Shown: positions 16,733-27,198, numbered from the stretch's first letter. The stretch is DNA of 64,000 bases from Virgibacillus necropolis (GCF_002224365.1 NZ_CP022437.1:744001-808000), one strand, 5' to 3'. Translations and numbers: made by a program. Notes: a model not told the origin generated them from the sequence alone.

Positions 16733-17347
16733 ATGACATCTGTAAATGGGATTTTTAAATGGTTTTATGATATAGGAAATTGGTTAGCTAAAGTGATGTA
16801 TCTCCACTTTCTTTGGATTATTTTCACATTAATAGGGCTGGTTGTATTTGGTATCGCACCAGCAACAACCGCTCTATTCTCAGTCATTCATAAATGGTTT
16901 GAAGAAGATTTTGATATTCCAATATTCAAGAATTTCTATTCTGTATATAAAACTCAATTCATAAGATCCAATGGGATAGGAATTATTATGATAGCTTTAG
17001 GGTTATTCTTATATTTTGATATAAGGGTATCGAAACAACTGATTCAGTCTTTTTATTTACATATTATTTTATTGGTTATTAGTTTTTTATATTTTATTAC
17101 AGTACTCTATATTTTCCCTGTATTTGCACGTTATGAGCTCAAGTTTTTCTTCTATTTCAAACAATCCTTTTTAGTAGCACTTGCAAGACCAATAGAATCA
17201 ATAGCGATGATCATTAGTTTGTTTCTATTATATTATTTATTTAGTTTTTTACCGATCCTTCTAATTTTTATGGGGTCATCAATTATTGCTTATCCTCTTG
17301 CATGGTTTGCGTATCGGGCATGTCTTCAAATAGAAGAAAAAAAGTAA
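16733..17347 (+). CDS. YesL-family (DUF624) membrane protein
   Basis: The 204-residue protein has about five hydrophobic segments and the typical N-terminal layout of the YesL/DUF624 family: FKWFYDIGNW, a membrane segment with HFLWIIFTL, and FGIAPATTALFSVIHKWF. Members usually sit beside sensor/AraC regulators and LplB-type sugar importers in Firmicutes, as here. Their molecular function is not established. GAGGAAAG precedes the ATG. A GC-rich repeat element separates it from the sensor gene at 17710. Confidence 0.85.
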   Translation: MTSVNGIFKWFYDIGNWLAKVMYLHFLWIIFTLIGLVVFGIAPATTALFSVIHKWFEEDFDIPIFKNFYSVYKTQFIRSNGIGIIMIALGLFLYFDIRVSKQLIQSFYLHIILLVISFLYFITVLYIFPVFARYELKFFFYFKQSFLVALARPIESIAMIISLFLLYYLFSFLPILLIFMGSSIIAYPLAWFAYRACLQIEEKK

Positions 17348-17372
17348 ACTAAAGTAGTGATTAGTGAGGCCA

Positions 17373-17676
17373 CTGAAAAAGTGGTGGATTTTTCACGTAA
17401 GGAAAGTATATTAGTTTTAAGGAAATGCCAGTATAAGAAAAACTTCGCCATTCGCTATTAAGGACAAGGCGAATACCGAGTTTTTCTAAAAAATTTAACT
17501 TTTCACCTTAACTTAGCATCTCGAATATACGGAGACTCCTGCGGGAAGCAAGAGATCGGCGAGCCCCCGCAGGACGGCAGTCCGAGGAGGCTCGACACTC
17601 GCCCTAAGGTGCGCGCAGTATATTCGAAGATGCGATGGTAGATTCACTTATTTTGTACTATATTTAACTTTTTCAG
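17373..17676. repeat. Structured GC-rich interspersed element with inverted ends, copy 1
   Basis: CTGAAAAAGT (17373-17382) and ACTTTTTCAG (17667-17676) are perfect inverted ends. Nested inside are AGAAAAACT/AGTTTTTCT around a TTCGCC/GGCGAA stem, and TCGAATATAC/GTATATTCGA. The last pair flanks a GC-rich core containing GACTCCTGCGGGA, CCCGCAGGA and CGAGGAGGCTC. That core type is dispersed in many bacilli, and related cores lie at 57945-58060 and 58150-58255. The element fills most of the 362-base gap 17348-17709; no gene is seen in it. Confidence 0.7.
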
Positions 17677-17709
17677 TAGACTCATGATTAGTTAAAGGGA
17701 GATGAGAAT

Positions 17710-19959
17710 TTGATTAAACTTAATAGGGTTAAATCCCGACTATTAATGAAATATATTATCTCCTATTTACTAATTTTTCTTGTCCCTTTTATGATAATGA
17801 GTACTATTATCTATTATTATTCTGTTTCAAGCTTACGCGAAGAAATTGAGAAATCAACTATTAATAAATTGCAACAAGTAGAAAGTATAACAAACGAACG
17901 CATGAAAGAATTAGAAACACTAGCAGCTAGAATTTCATATGATCCTAGACTAACACCCTACATGATTAGCCAAAACTACTACGGGGGTTTGGCAATCGAA
18001 GAATTAAATAAATATGCGGCGAACAGCTCCATTATTGAAGACGTATTTGTGTATTACTATGGTGATGATAGGATATATTCCACTAGTGGTTCATTTTCTA
18101 TTAAAACTTTACTAGATAAGTATGGATTTAATCAATGGGGAGTAGAAAACTTTGTCCAAGATTTACATACAAAAAACCCATTAATAAAACCTATAAGCGT
18201 TAGTAATGAAAAACATAGCGAGATGATATCCTATATATTCCCAATAAAGCCAAAAAACCCGAATCCATACGGAGCGGTTATGTACCTTATAGAAGAGTCA
18301 GAGATAACAGGTCTAATTCAAAACATATTTGGTAAATTTAAGGGGAATTCTTATATTCTCTCTGAAGATAATAAAGTAATTGCATCAACCATTAACGATC
18401 AGTCGACTAATATAAAGAACTTTAATTCATTGCCCATTAATAATAATGGTATAGATAATGTTGAAATAAACGGTAGGGATTATTCTCTAGCATCTGTTAA
18501 ATCAGAGCTTAGTGGCTGGACTTTTATAACATTGATGAATACAGATCAATTTTTTGAAGAGCTCGCTGATGCTAAATTATTAATTATGTTAATATTATTT
18601 GTCCTTTTACTTATCGGTTTTATTTTGGCTATTTTACTTGGAAGAAAACAATATAAGCCAATACAAAATTTGTTTGAAATAACAAATAAAAATGATAAGT
18701 CAAATAGTGGTGTAAACGGTATAAATGAATTAGAGACCATTCACAAAGCGATTACAAATGTATTTAAAAACCATCAGACTTTGAATGAAACTGTGTATAA
18801 GCAAAAACCATTTGCTAGGGATCAATTGCTAGTTAGATTATTAAAAGGTGACTTAAAAGATAATGACGAAATAGACTCACTGTTACATTCGTTAACGATT
18901 AAAATGGAGGATGGCCACTACTTTGTAGCTATCGTATATTTTGAAAAAGGAACATTCATTGAAGATAATATGGATGAAAGAGAAGAAGTTTTTGAATTAT
19001 TATCAACTATTTCAGTTGATGATGTTACGCTTTATGGTGTCGATTTGCTTTATAATGACGCGATTGCACTAGTGGTAAGTATGGATCCAGTAACAAATAA
19101 TGCTGACAAGCAACGTCTTATGCTTATATCACAAATCCAACACTATATTCAAGCTGCTGCCTCAATTGATCCTACTATCGGGGTTGGAAGATTATATAAT
19201 GAAAAAAACATGATCAATCGATCCTATATTGAAGCACTTGCAGCAACCGAATATAAATTTATATACCCAAAAGGTAGCATTATTTATTTTGAGGCTATTT
19301 CCTCGCAACCAGCACAGGAACTGGGTTATCCGAAAGATGAACAAATAAAACTTGTACAGAGTTTAAAACAAGGGGATCAGATTGTTGCTACAGAGACATT
19401 AAGTAATATATTTGTAACTCTTAAAACTAAAGATTTAACCATTCAAGTGCTAAAGTGTATCTGTTTCGATATTATTAATTCAATTGTAAAAGCGGCTTCC
19501 GAATTAGGGTTGACTCAACAAATTCATAATTTTAATGGAATTGTTGACTTTAGCTCGGTTGAACATTTACACAAACAGCTCGACACTGTAGTTATATCTA
19601 TATGTGAAAAGGTTGATGCGAAAAAAGAGAGCCATAATGATAAATTACGAAATGATATATTAGATTACATTAAGTTGAACTATAAATTATACGACCTATC
19701 CTTAGAAAAGATAGCAATGGAGTTTCAATTATCTATTTCGTATCTTAGTAGATTTATAAAAGAACAAACTGGTGGAACGTTTACACAATATGTGCAAGAT
19801 TTTCGAATGGAAGAAGTAAAAAAACAATTAAAAGAAACGGATTTACCAGTAAAAAAGATTGTGACACAAGTAGGCTATAAGGATGTTGCAAATTTTACAA
19901 GAAAATTCAAGGGGATAGTTGGTGTAACACCTGGACAGTACCGTAAATTAAATAAGTAA
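17710..19959 (+). CDS. Membrane-anchored AraC-family sensor/regulator
   Basis: This 749-residue one-component regulator has a transmembrane helix near residues 14-36, an extracellular Cache-like sensing region to about residue 280, and a second helix (LLIMLILFVLLLIGFILAIL) near 290-308. A middle cytoplasmic region follows, and a C-terminal AraC double helix-turn-helix (about 650-747) ends GYKDVANFTRKFKGIVGVTPGQYR. This architecture is standard next to LplB-type importers and is thought to sense extracellular sugar or the loaded binding protein. The TTG start follows GGGAGATG. It probably activates the 20326-38023 operon just downstream. A strong terminator closes its own transcript. Confidence 0.88.
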   Translation: MIKLNRVKSRLLMKYIISYLLIFLVPFMIMSTIIYYYSVSSLREEIEKSTINKLQQVESITNERMKELETLAARISYDPRLTPYMISQNYYGGLAIEELNKYAANSSIIEDVFVYYYGDDRIYSTSGSFSIKTLLDKYGFNQWGVENFVQDLHTKNPLIKPISVSNEKHSEMISYIFPIKPKNPNPYGAVMYLIEESEITGLIQNIFGKFKGNSYILSEDNKVIASTINDQSTNIKNFNSLPINNNGIDNVEINGRDYSLASVKSELSGWTFITLMNTDQFFEELADAKLLIMLILFVLLLIGFILAILLGRKQYKPIQNLFEITNKNDKSNSGVNGINELETIHKAITNVFKNHQTLNETVYKQKPFARDQLLVRLLKGDLKDNDEIDSLLHSLTIKMEDGHYFVAIVYFEKGTFIEDNMDEREEVFELLSTISVDDVTLYGVDLLYNDAIALVVSMDPVTNNADKQRLMLISQIQHYIQAAASIDPTIGVGRLYNEKNMINRSYIEALAATEYKFIYPKGSIIYFEAISSQPAQELGYPKDEQIKLVQSLKQGDQIVATETLSNIFVTLKTKDLTIQVLKCICFDIINSIVKAASELGLTQQIHNFNGIVDFSSVEHLHKQLDTVVISICEKVDAKKESHNDKLRNDILDYIKLNYKLYDLSLEKIAMEFQLSISYLSRFIKEQTGGTFTQYVQDFRMEEVKKQLKETDLPVKKIVTQVGYKDVANFTRKFKGIVGVTPGQYRKLNK

Positions 19960-19971
19960 CAGTAAACGATT

Positions 19972-20005
19972 AGAATACCTTGTATCTTACAAGGTATTCT
20001 TTTTG
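19972..20005 (+). terminator. Terminator after the AraC sensor gene
   Basis: A 13-bp perfect stem, AGAATACCTTGTA (19972-19984) with TACAAGGTATTCT (19988-20000), has a three-base loop and is followed by five T. Confidence 0.92.
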
Positions 20006-20172
20006 CAGCAAAAGTTTCCACATTCGCTATTAAAATCAATGTAAATAGGAGTATCTCTAAACAGAAAATTTACTTCCATTAATTATGAGCATACCACAAA
20101 AATTATTACTCTAGACGCCGTTATACAGCAGTTTGTAATCATTTATGTAAAGAAATACATAGGAAAATAAAA

Positions 20173-20206
20173 TTGACATACTAAGGCATTAACAATCCAT
20201 TAATAT
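20173..20206 (+). promoter_or_regulatory. Possible promoter of the N-glycan operon
   Basis: TTGACA (20173-20178) is a consensus -35, but the best -10 match, TAATAT (20201-20206), is 22 bases away. This is too far for unaided sigma-A recognition and would fit an activator-dependent promoter. The remainder of the gap 20006-20325 is AT-rich and I see nothing else in it. Confidence 0.35.
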
Positions 20207-20325
20207 GTATGCGTTTCCATCTTAATGATTCTAGTTGAAACAATTTTAGCAAAATTAACATATTGATTATATTTTTTGAAAAAGATACGATGTAAGCAGT
20301 TTCATAGAAGGGGGAAGGTTATAAC

Positions 20326-21309
20326 ATGAGCACTAGTACTGCAACAGTTTTACAACAAGAAGAAGAAAAGCCGAAGTCCAATGTGCCTAAAGAAAAGAAA
20401 AAAAAACCTAAAAAGAATAGAAAAATTCTAGAAAATTGGCAGTTATATCTATTTGTACTTCCAGCCCTTTTGTATTTTGTTATCTTCCATTATATCCCTA
20501 TGTATGGTTTACAAATTGCATTTAAAGATTTTATTCCCGCACTAGGAATATGGGGAAGTGAATGGGTAGGATTTGAACATTTTGCGAGATTTTTTGACTC
20601 TTATTATTTTTGGAATTTGTTAAAGAATACACTATCCATTAATGTCTATGAATTAGTTGTTGGTTTTCCATTACCAATTATTTTAGCGCTATTATTAAAC
20701 GAGGTAAAAGATGGTATCTATAAAAAGAGCGTTCAAACCGTAACGTATGCTCCCCATTTTATTTCGGTTGTTGTAATGGCTGGTATGATCATTGCGTTTC
20801 TATCACCAGCAACAGGTATAGTTAACCACTTTATTGAATTGCTTGGTTTTGAACCGATTCGGTTTTTGGCTGATCCCGATTGGTTTAAATCTGTATTCGT
20901 GCTTTCAGGTGTATGGCAGAATACAGGTTGGGGAACAATCATTTACCTTGCTGCTCTTGCCGGTGTTGATATGCAACAACATGAAGCCGCCATTGTAGAT
21001 GGAGCATCAAGGCTGCAACGAATATTATACATAAATATTCCCGCACTTGTACCAACAATGGTTATCTTATTAATATTAAACATTGGTAATTTTCTTGCGG
21101 TTGGTTTTGAGAAAATATTACTTTTACAAAATCCACTTAACCTTGAGTCTTCAAACGTTATTGCAACATTTGTCTATACGGCTGGTTTACTAGAAGCTCA
21201 ATACAGCTTTGCCGCTGCTGTAGGTTTATTTAATGCAATTATTAATGCTATTTTACTTGTAGTTGTAAATCAAATTGCTAAAAAAACAAGTGAAACAAGT
21301 CTATGGTAA
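20326..21309 (+). CDS. LplB-type sugar ABC transporter permease
   Basis: The 327-residue permease has a lysine-rich cytoplasmic N terminus, about six membrane helices, and the LplB signature region FHYIPMYGLQIAFKDF. The EAA-like loop is HEAAIVDGASRLQRILYINIP. Permeases of this group pair with large lipoproteins and import complex oligosaccharides; the pneumococcal N-glycan importer NgtS-P1-P2 is of this general type. It is the first gene of the long glycan operon, with GAAGGGGGAAGG upstream. No ATPase gene accompanies it, so a shared MsmX-type ATPase is expected. Confidence 0.9.
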   Translation: MSTSTATVLQQEEEKPKSNVPKEKKKKPKKNRKILENWQLYLFVLPALLYFVIFHYIPMYGLQIAFKDFIPALGIWGSEWVGFEHFARFFDSYYFWNLLKNTLSINVYELVVGFPLPIILALLLNEVKDGIYKKSVQTVTYAPHFISVVVMAGMIIAFLSPATGIVNHFIELLGFEPIRFLADPDWFKSVFVLSGVWQNTGWGTIIYLAALAGVDMQQHEAAIVDGASRLQRILYINIPALVPTMVILLILNIGNFLAVGFEKILLLQNPLNLESSNVIATFVYTAGLLEAQYSFAAAVGLFNAIINAILLVVVNQIAKKTSETSLW

Positions 21310-21322
21310 GGGAGAAGTTTAT

Positions 21323-22228
21323 ATGGGAGCAGTTATAAAAGAAACTAAGGCTGACAAAATTTTCAATATATTTAATATTTCATTTCTTTTTATTGCATTA
21401 GTAGTAGTACTTTACCCATTGATATATATTGTTAGTGCATCTGTAAGTGATCCATCGCAAGTGAATTCTGGAGAAATGTGGCTTTTACCTAAAGGATTTA
21501 CTTTAGAAGGTTACAAACTAATTTTTGAAAATGACCAAATTTGGCGAGGTTATCTTAATACTATTTTTTATACCGTACTTGGTACTTTAATTAATTTAGC
21601 AGTTACTCTTCCAGCTGCCTACGCATTGGCACGAAAAGATTTTGTTGGTAGAGGGTTTCTTACGGGTCTTTTCGTACTAACCATGTTTTTCAGTGGTGGG
21701 TTAATCCCAACATATTTACTAGTTAAAGATTTGGGCTTAATTGACACAGTTTGGGCGATGGTTTTGCCTAATGCTGCTGCAGTATGGAATATTATTATTT
21801 GCCGTATATTCTTCCAGGTTACAATACCTACAGAATTGGAAGAATCAGCTCGGATGGATGGGTGTTCCAATTTTAAGATGTTTATGAAAATTGTATTACC
21901 ATTGTCTGCACCAATCATCGCTGTAATGGCCCTGTTTTATGGTGTTGGTCACTGGAACGGGTATTTTAACGCATTGATCTACTTATCTGACAAAAATCTG
22001 TATCCGCTTCAATTAGTTTTAAGAGAAATACTTGTAATGCAGGAAATGTCATCATCGGCCACAAACATATCAGAAAGTATGGCCACAGCATTGCATAGTA
22101 AGGAACAATTAGCTGCAATAATCAAGTATGGGGTTATGATTGTCTCTACATTACCTATAATCATTGTGTATCCATTCTTACAACGCTATTTTGTTAAGGG
22201 TGTTATGATCGGCTCACTTAAAGGTTAG
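21323..22228 (+). CDS. YtcP-type sugar ABC transporter permease
   Basis: This is the second permease of the LplB-type importer, 301 residues from the ATG at 21323, which follows AAGGGAGAA. The frame is open further upstream into the previous gene, but that extension has no ribosome site. Features include PLIYIVSASVSDP in the first periplasmic turn, the GGLIPTYLL helix, and the EAA loop EESARMDGCSNFKMF followed by IVLPLSAP. It ends in the family-typical VKGVMIGSLKG. It should form the channel with the 20326 product. Confidence 0.9.
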   Translation: MGAVIKETKADKIFNIFNISFLFIALVVVLYPLIYIVSASVSDPSQVNSGEMWLLPKGFTLEGYKLIFENDQIWRGYLNTIFYTVLGTLINLAVTLPAAYALARKDFVGRGFLTGLFVLTMFFSGGLIPTYLLVKDLGLIDTVWAMVLPNAAAVWNIIICRIFFQVTIPTELEESARMDGCSNFKMFMKIVLPLSAPIIAVMALFYGVGHWNGYFNALIYLSDKNLYPLQLVLREILVMQEMSSSATNISESMATALHSKEQLAAIIKYGVMIVSTLPIIIVYPFLQRYFVKGVMIGSLKG

Positions 22229-22331
22229 TCTTTTTTAACAGAATAAAAGATTACTATTAAAGGGGGGATGCCTTTAAATATGAGGTAAGCTAAATCTTTT
22301 TATTATAATAATTTGAAAGGGGATGTATTAG

Positions 22332-23927
22332 TTGAAAAAATCACTGCGCATTATGTTGGTTGCACTTTTTGCATTATTACTTCTAGCTGCTTGCTCAGAG
22401 GAAGCAGCGGAAAAAAGTGATGAGGAAGCGGTACCCGTAAACGATGAAGGGTTCCCAATTGTCGATGAAGAGATAAAATTATCACTGATAGCACCGGGTA
22501 CTGGTATGGCGGAATGGAAAGATATGCCTACATTACAAAAGTACTCAGAAATGACCAATATCAACTTTGACTATAAGACACCTCCAATGAGCGACTTTAA
22601 AACGAAGTTAAATTTAGCGTTTGCTAGTGGGGATATAGAGGACATTATCTATGCAGCTGGAACTTCTAATTTGACACCTGCTATGGAAGTGGATTATGGA
22701 AAACAGGGGGTGTTGTTACCTTTAGAAGACCTTATAGCTGAACACGCTCCAAATATTCAAAAAATGTTCGAGGAAAACCCAGCTATTAAAAAATCCGTTA
22801 CTACAGTTGATGGTCATATTTATTCATTACCGAGGGTGTCTAAAGGAGATACAGCTATTTGGTATAGAGGACCAATGTGGTATAACGGAACATGGTTAGA
22901 GGCTTTGGATGTTAAGGAACTACCTAAGACTACTGAAGAATTTTACGAACTATTAAAACGATTTAAAACAGAAGATCCTAACGGTAACGGAAAGGCAGAT
23001 GAAATTCCATTAACCGATGTGAAAATGGATAGTACTCGTCCATGGTTGTTAGGTGCTTTTGGCCTGAAAGAATGGGGTATTGAGGAAGTTGATGGAAATG
23101 TAAGGTATACCCCAATCCAACCTGAGTATAAAGAATATTTAAAGTATATGAATAAACTTTATGAAGAGGAACTATTAGATCAAGAAGTATTTGCTCAATC
23201 AGATGAGCAGAAAAAGGCAAAAGGAAAAGCGAACAGAGTTGGAGTATTCCCAGATTACTTCTCATTCTTTACACTGGGTGAAACTCCAGAAAAGGCTCTT
23301 AATGACCCAATGTTTTTTCCATTGACTAGTTCTGTTTCAGATGAACCACTAGTCCCACGTAGTACGGGAATCAATAGAGGTAATTTTTCAATCACAAAAA
23401 ACAATCCAAACCCTGCAGCATCAATACGTTGGGTTGACTACTTTTATTCACAAGAAGGCTATGAGTTCCTAAACCGTGGTCCTGAAGGACATCTCTGGTC
23501 ATGGGTCGACGAAGAAGGTGGAGCTAAAAAAGAAAATCCTTTACCAGATGGTTTTGAAAGCCTAGAAGATTATCGTGGAACTCTTACGCCTGACTATGGA
23601 ATTAATACACCTGCTTTAACCGGTCCAATAGAAGGAATGGAAAAGAGTGAATTTGATAAGTTTATTTCATCTGAAACCAGCGATAAGATAGAACCATATG
23701 CGGAAGTCCCTTATCCACTCGTTTATTTAAAGGGAGAAGAACAGGAAGAGGTTTCTAGAATTCAGGCTGACTTGGAGACGTATGTTCGACAAATGGAAGC
23801 TAAGTTTATAACTGGTGTTGAACCTCTATCAAATTGGGATAAATATGTCCAAACAATTAAAGATATGAATGTCGAGAGTTTAGTGAAAATTCATCAAGAG
23901 GCATATGATCGTTGGGAAAATAATTAA
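22332..23927 (+). CDS. Large sugar-binding lipoprotein of the LplB-type importer
   Basis: The 531-residue protein opens with a lipoprotein signal ending LLAAC, so Cys21 should be lipidated. It has the size and features of the family that accompanies LplB/YtcP permeases, such as the early strand IKLSLIAPGTG, NFDYKTPP, and the acidic calcium-type loop DPNGNGKADEIPLT near residue 215. It should capture the glycan released by GH85 and hand it to the two permeases. The TTG start follows AAAGGGGATG. Ligand identity (N-glycan) is inferred from the mannosidase genes downstream. Confidence 0.88.
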   Translation: MKKSLRIMLVALFALLLLAACSEEAAEKSDEEAVPVNDEGFPIVDEEIKLSLIAPGTGMAEWKDMPTLQKYSEMTNINFDYKTPPMSDFKTKLNLAFASGDIEDIIYAAGTSNLTPAMEVDYGKQGVLLPLEDLIAEHAPNIQKMFEENPAIKKSVTTVDGHIYSLPRVSKGDTAIWYRGPMWYNGTWLEALDVKELPKTTEEFYELLKRFKTEDPNGNGKADEIPLTDVKMDSTRPWLLGAFGLKEWGIEEVDGNVRYTPIQPEYKEYLKYMNKLYEEELLDQEVFAQSDEQKKAKGKANRVGVFPDYFSFFTLGETPEKALNDPMFFPLTSSVSDEPLVPRSTGINRGNFSITKNNPNPAASIRWVDYFYSQEGYEFLNRGPEGHLWSWVDEEGGAKKENPLPDGFESLEDYRGTLTPDYGINTPALTGPIEGMEKSEFDKFISSETSDKIEPYAEVPYPLVYLKGEEQEEVSRIQADLETYVRQMEAKFITGVEPLSNWDKYVQTIKDMNVESLVKIHQEAYDRWENN

Positions 23928-23970
23928 TTAAATCATTTAGTAAATCTTTCGTATTTAATGTGTAACAGAT

Positions 23971-24010
23971 GGCTCGTATGACCCTTTAGATAAAGGCTTT
24001 CATACGGGCC
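23971..24010 (+). other. Hairpin between binding protein and first mannosidase
   Basis: GGCTCGTATGA pairs with TCATACGGGCC (one G-U pair), and an inner CTTTA..AAAG extends it. No T run follows, so RNA stabilisation or attenuation fits better than full termination. Confidence 0.5.
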
Positions 24011-24051
24011 CTCTAATTATAAACTGATTCAAAGATAAAGGTGGCTTGCAT

Positions 24052-27000
24052 ATGTTTTTGACAGAAGAAAAAGCAAAATCACGTATTAATGAGATATCGA
24101 TGTACCGGTACCGAAATCCAATTAAATTGTCTGAATGGAAATTTGTTGTTGATGAAGCAGGGGAGGTTGGTAGCTACCCACCGGATGATAGTTCTTCCAT
24201 TATAAAAATAGGAGAACGGTGGCAAGGGCGAGATTTATATGCATGGTTATCAACAGAGGTTAAAATTCCGAACAACTGGTCTAGCAAAAAAATTGTCGGT
24301 TTGTTTGACTTTGGTAGAACTGGGGGAGGAAATAACTCAGGATTTGAGTCCCTTTTATTTTTAAATGGAGAACCTTATCAAGGTGTAGATTCTAATCACC
24401 AAGAAGTTTTTATTTCTGAGGAGAATGCTGGGGAAAGTCTAATGTTTGATTTTAGGTTATGGTCAGGCCTTGAAGGAGGGGGTCAGCCTGTTGAACAGGA
24501 GTATAAATTTCAGCGTGCAGAAATTGTTTGGCTAGATGAGCAAGTTGATAACTTCTACTTTGATGCAAAAGCTGTTCTTGAAACCGTACTAGTATTAAAT
24601 GATAATCAGCCGGAACGACATAAGTTGTTGAACGCGCTTAATCAATCTATCAATCTAATTAATTGGTTGACACCTGGTTCAAATGAATTCTATGAATCTG
24701 TATATGACGCACAATCTTATTTGGAAGAACAATTAAATGAAATGGAAAAAAACCACGCCGTTACATTTCACTGTGTAGGTCACACACATATCGATGTCGC
24801 CTGGCTGTGGCGTCTAAAACATACAAGAGAAAAATCAGCACGATCTTTTTCAACGGTATTGCGTTTAATGGAACAATATCCTGAATATATTTTCATGCAA
24901 GGTCAACCGCAGTTGTATGAATATATTAAACATGATTATCCAGAAATCTATGAAAAAATGAAGGAACGTATAACAGATGGTCGATGGGAAACAGATGGAG
25001 GAATGTGGCTTGAGGCTGATTGTAACATACCAGCTGGAGAATCGCTTGTTCGCCAATTGCTGTTAGGATCGAATTTCCTTCGCGATGAATTCAATACAGA
25101 ATGTGAATACCTGTGGCTACCAGATGTATTTGGGTACAGTTGGGCATTACCACAGATATTGAAAAAATCAGGAATCAAAACGTTTATGACAACTAAAATA
25201 AGCTGGAGTCAGTACAACCGAATGCCACACGATACATTTAAATGGCGTGGTATTGACGGAAGCGAAATATTAACTCACTTTGTTACCACTACAGAGCCAT
25301 GGCCAGAATCAAGATACTATACGTACAATGGCTTTATTACACCTCAAGTAGTAAAGGAATCATGGGATGCATACAAAGATAAAAATATAAACCAAGATCT
25401 TCTGCTTTCCTATGGATATGGGGATGGTGGAGGAGGGGTTAATCGGGAAATGCTTGAAATGCGCCGACGCATTGATAAAATCCCTGGATTACCACATGCG
25501 AAACCCTCTACTGCCGGAGATTATTTCAGAAATCTGCATAAAACAGTTGAAGAAACAGATGAATATGTCCATACGTGGGATGGAGAGCTATACCTTGAAT
25601 TTCACCGCGGGACATATACGAGTCAGGCGTATATGAAACGCATGAACCGAAAGTTAGAATTGCTTTATCGGGAAAGTGAATGGTTAAGCGTATTAAATGG
25701 TATCCATCAAAATGAGGTATCAGCTTATCCACAAGCTAAATTGACTGAAGGTTGGAAGACAATATTACGAAATCAATTTCATGACATTATCCCTGGTTCC
25801 TCCATAAAAGAAGTATACGAAGATGCTAAAAAAGAGTATGAAGAAGCAGAGAGACTAGGTGAAAATGTATGGAATCAAACATCCAAATTACTATTACAGG
25901 TAACAAAAGAAAATGTATGGACTGTATTTAATTCAGCACCTTGGAAAAGAAATGACTTGATTTTAATCTCTAACTCAAAACATCTAGGTGAAGGAGAATG
26001 GAGAAGTATTGAGGGTAATAAACTCGTTGCACAGAAAACCGAAAAAGGTTGGTACGTCCAAATGGAGAACATTCCGGCAATGGGATACACAAAGCTTGAG
26101 TTTCACCCGGAATCGAGTCGTAGCGAGAATACTCAGAATGAATTATTTAAATTAACAAATTCCAGTATCAAGACACCATATTATGCTATTGAATGGAATG
26201 ATAAAGGGCATCTAACAAGTATTTATGATCTGGAAAATAAACGAGAAGTGTTAGCTGAAAATGCGTCTGGAAACGTTTTGCAAGTTTTTGAAGACAAACC
26301 ACTTATGTTTGATGCTTGGGATATCGATATTTTTTATCAACAAAAAATGGAAGAAGTTGCTTCACTACAATCGGTTCAATTCTTGGAAAAAGGTGATACT
26401 CAAGCTTCCGTCCGCTTTGTTTGGAAATACGGTAGCTCGGTTATCCAACAAGATATGATTTTATATACAACTAGCAGGAGAATTGATTTTAAAACACATG
26501 CAGACTGGCGGGAAAAACAGCGTCTGTTAAAGGCCGCTTTTTCAGTTGAAATTCGTTCTACTGAAGCTACCTATGATATTCAATTTGGTAATGTGAAACG
26601 CCCAACTCACTGGAATACAAGCTGGGATTATGCGCGCTTTGAAAGTGTAGGGCATCAGTGGGCTGATTTATCCGAAGGTGGCTATGGGGTTAGTCTTCTT
26701 AATGATTGTAAGTATGGATATGATGTCAAGGATAATGTAATAAGGCTTTCCTTATTAAAAGCACCTGTTCACCCAGATCCAGACGCTGATCAAGGTCATC
26801 ATGATTTTACGTATTCATTACTTCCTCATGAAGGTAGTTGGAAGGAAGGTAATACTGTCAAAGAAGCATGGTATTTAAATAACCCACTTACTTGTAATGA
26901 AGGAAGTAATAATGTTCAAGAATTATCTATGCTAGCTTGTTCGGAACCTAATATCATGGTTGATGCAGTAAAAAAGGCTGAGTATAGTGACAAAATTGTT

Positions 27001-27186
27001 CTAAGAGTCCATGAGTTTGAAGGTATTCGTACTCAAGCAGAAATGCGAAGTGATTTTACTATTGTGTCATGGCAGGAATGCAATTTAATGGAAAACCCTG
27101 TGCTCGATAAAGTAAATGATTCTAGCATTAACTTCCAATTAAAACCATATGAGATTAAAACTTTTCTTGTTGAATTCTCCAAATAA
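24052..27186 (+). CDS. GH38 alpha-mannosidase, long form
   Basis: This 1044-residue cytoplasmic enzyme should hydrolyse alpha-linked mannose. The zinc site is visible at His244-Thr-His246-Ile-Asp248 (HTHIDVAWLW), and the nucleophile Asp358 is in WLPDVFGYSW. A long N-terminal beta-domain (about 240 residues) precedes the barrel and C-terminal beta-sandwiches follow, as in the Class II lysosomal/cytosolic-type GH38 enzymes. I chose ATG 24052, seven bases after AAAGGTGG, over a TTG six bases upstream. It differs strongly from the second GH38 at 27934, so the two probably cut different linkages (alpha-1,2, 1,3 or 1,6). Confidence 0.92.
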   Translation: MFLTEEKAKSRINEISMYRYRNPIKLSEWKFVVDEAGEVGSYPPDDSSSIIKIGERWQGRDLYAWLSTEVKIPNNWSSKKIVGLFDFGRTGGGNNSGFESLLFLNGEPYQGVDSNHQEVFISEENAGESLMFDFRLWSGLEGGGQPVEQEYKFQRAEIVWLDEQVDNFYFDAKAVLETVLVLNDNQPERHKLLNALNQSINLINWLTPGSNEFYESVYDAQSYLEEQLNEMEKNHAVTFHCVGHTHIDVAWLWRLKHTREKSARSFSTVLRLMEQYPEYIFMQGQPQLYEYIKHDYPEIYEKMKERITDGRWETDGGMWLEADCNIPAGESLVRQLLLGSNFLRDEFNTECEYLWLPDVFGYSWALPQILKKSGIKTFMTTKISWSQYNRMPHDTFKWRGIDGSEILTHFVTTTEPWPESRYYTYNGFITPQVVKESWDAYKDKNINQDLLLSYGYGDGGGGVNREMLEMRRRIDKIPGLPHAKPSTAGDYFRNLHKTVEETDEYVHTWDGELYLEFHRGTYTSQAYMKRMNRKLELLYRESEWLSVLNGIHQNEVSAYPQAKLTEGWKTILRNQFHDIIPGSSIKEVYEDAKKEYEEAERLGENVWNQTSKLLLQVTKENVWTVFNSAPWKRNDLILISNSKHLGEGEWRSIEGNKLVAQKTEKGWYVQMENIPAMGYTKLEFHPESSRSENTQNELFKLTNSSIKTPYYAIEWNDKGHLTSIYDLENKREVLAENASGNVLQVFEDKPLMFDAWDIDIFYQQKMEEVASLQSVQFLEKGDTQASVRFVWKYGSSVIQQDMILYTTSRRIDFKTHADWREKQRLLKAAFSVEIRSTEATYDIQFGNVKRPTHWNTSWDYARFESVGHQWADLSEGGYGVSLLNDCKYGYDVKDNVIRLSLLKAPVHPDPDADQGHHDFTYSLLPHEGSWKEGNTVKEAWYLNNPLTCNEGSNNVQELSMLACSEPNIMVDAVKKAEYSDKIVLRVHEFEGIRTQAEMRSDFTIVSWQECNLMENPVLDKVNDSSINFQLKPYEIKTFLVEFSK

Positions 27187-27198
27187 GGAGGCTTTAAA

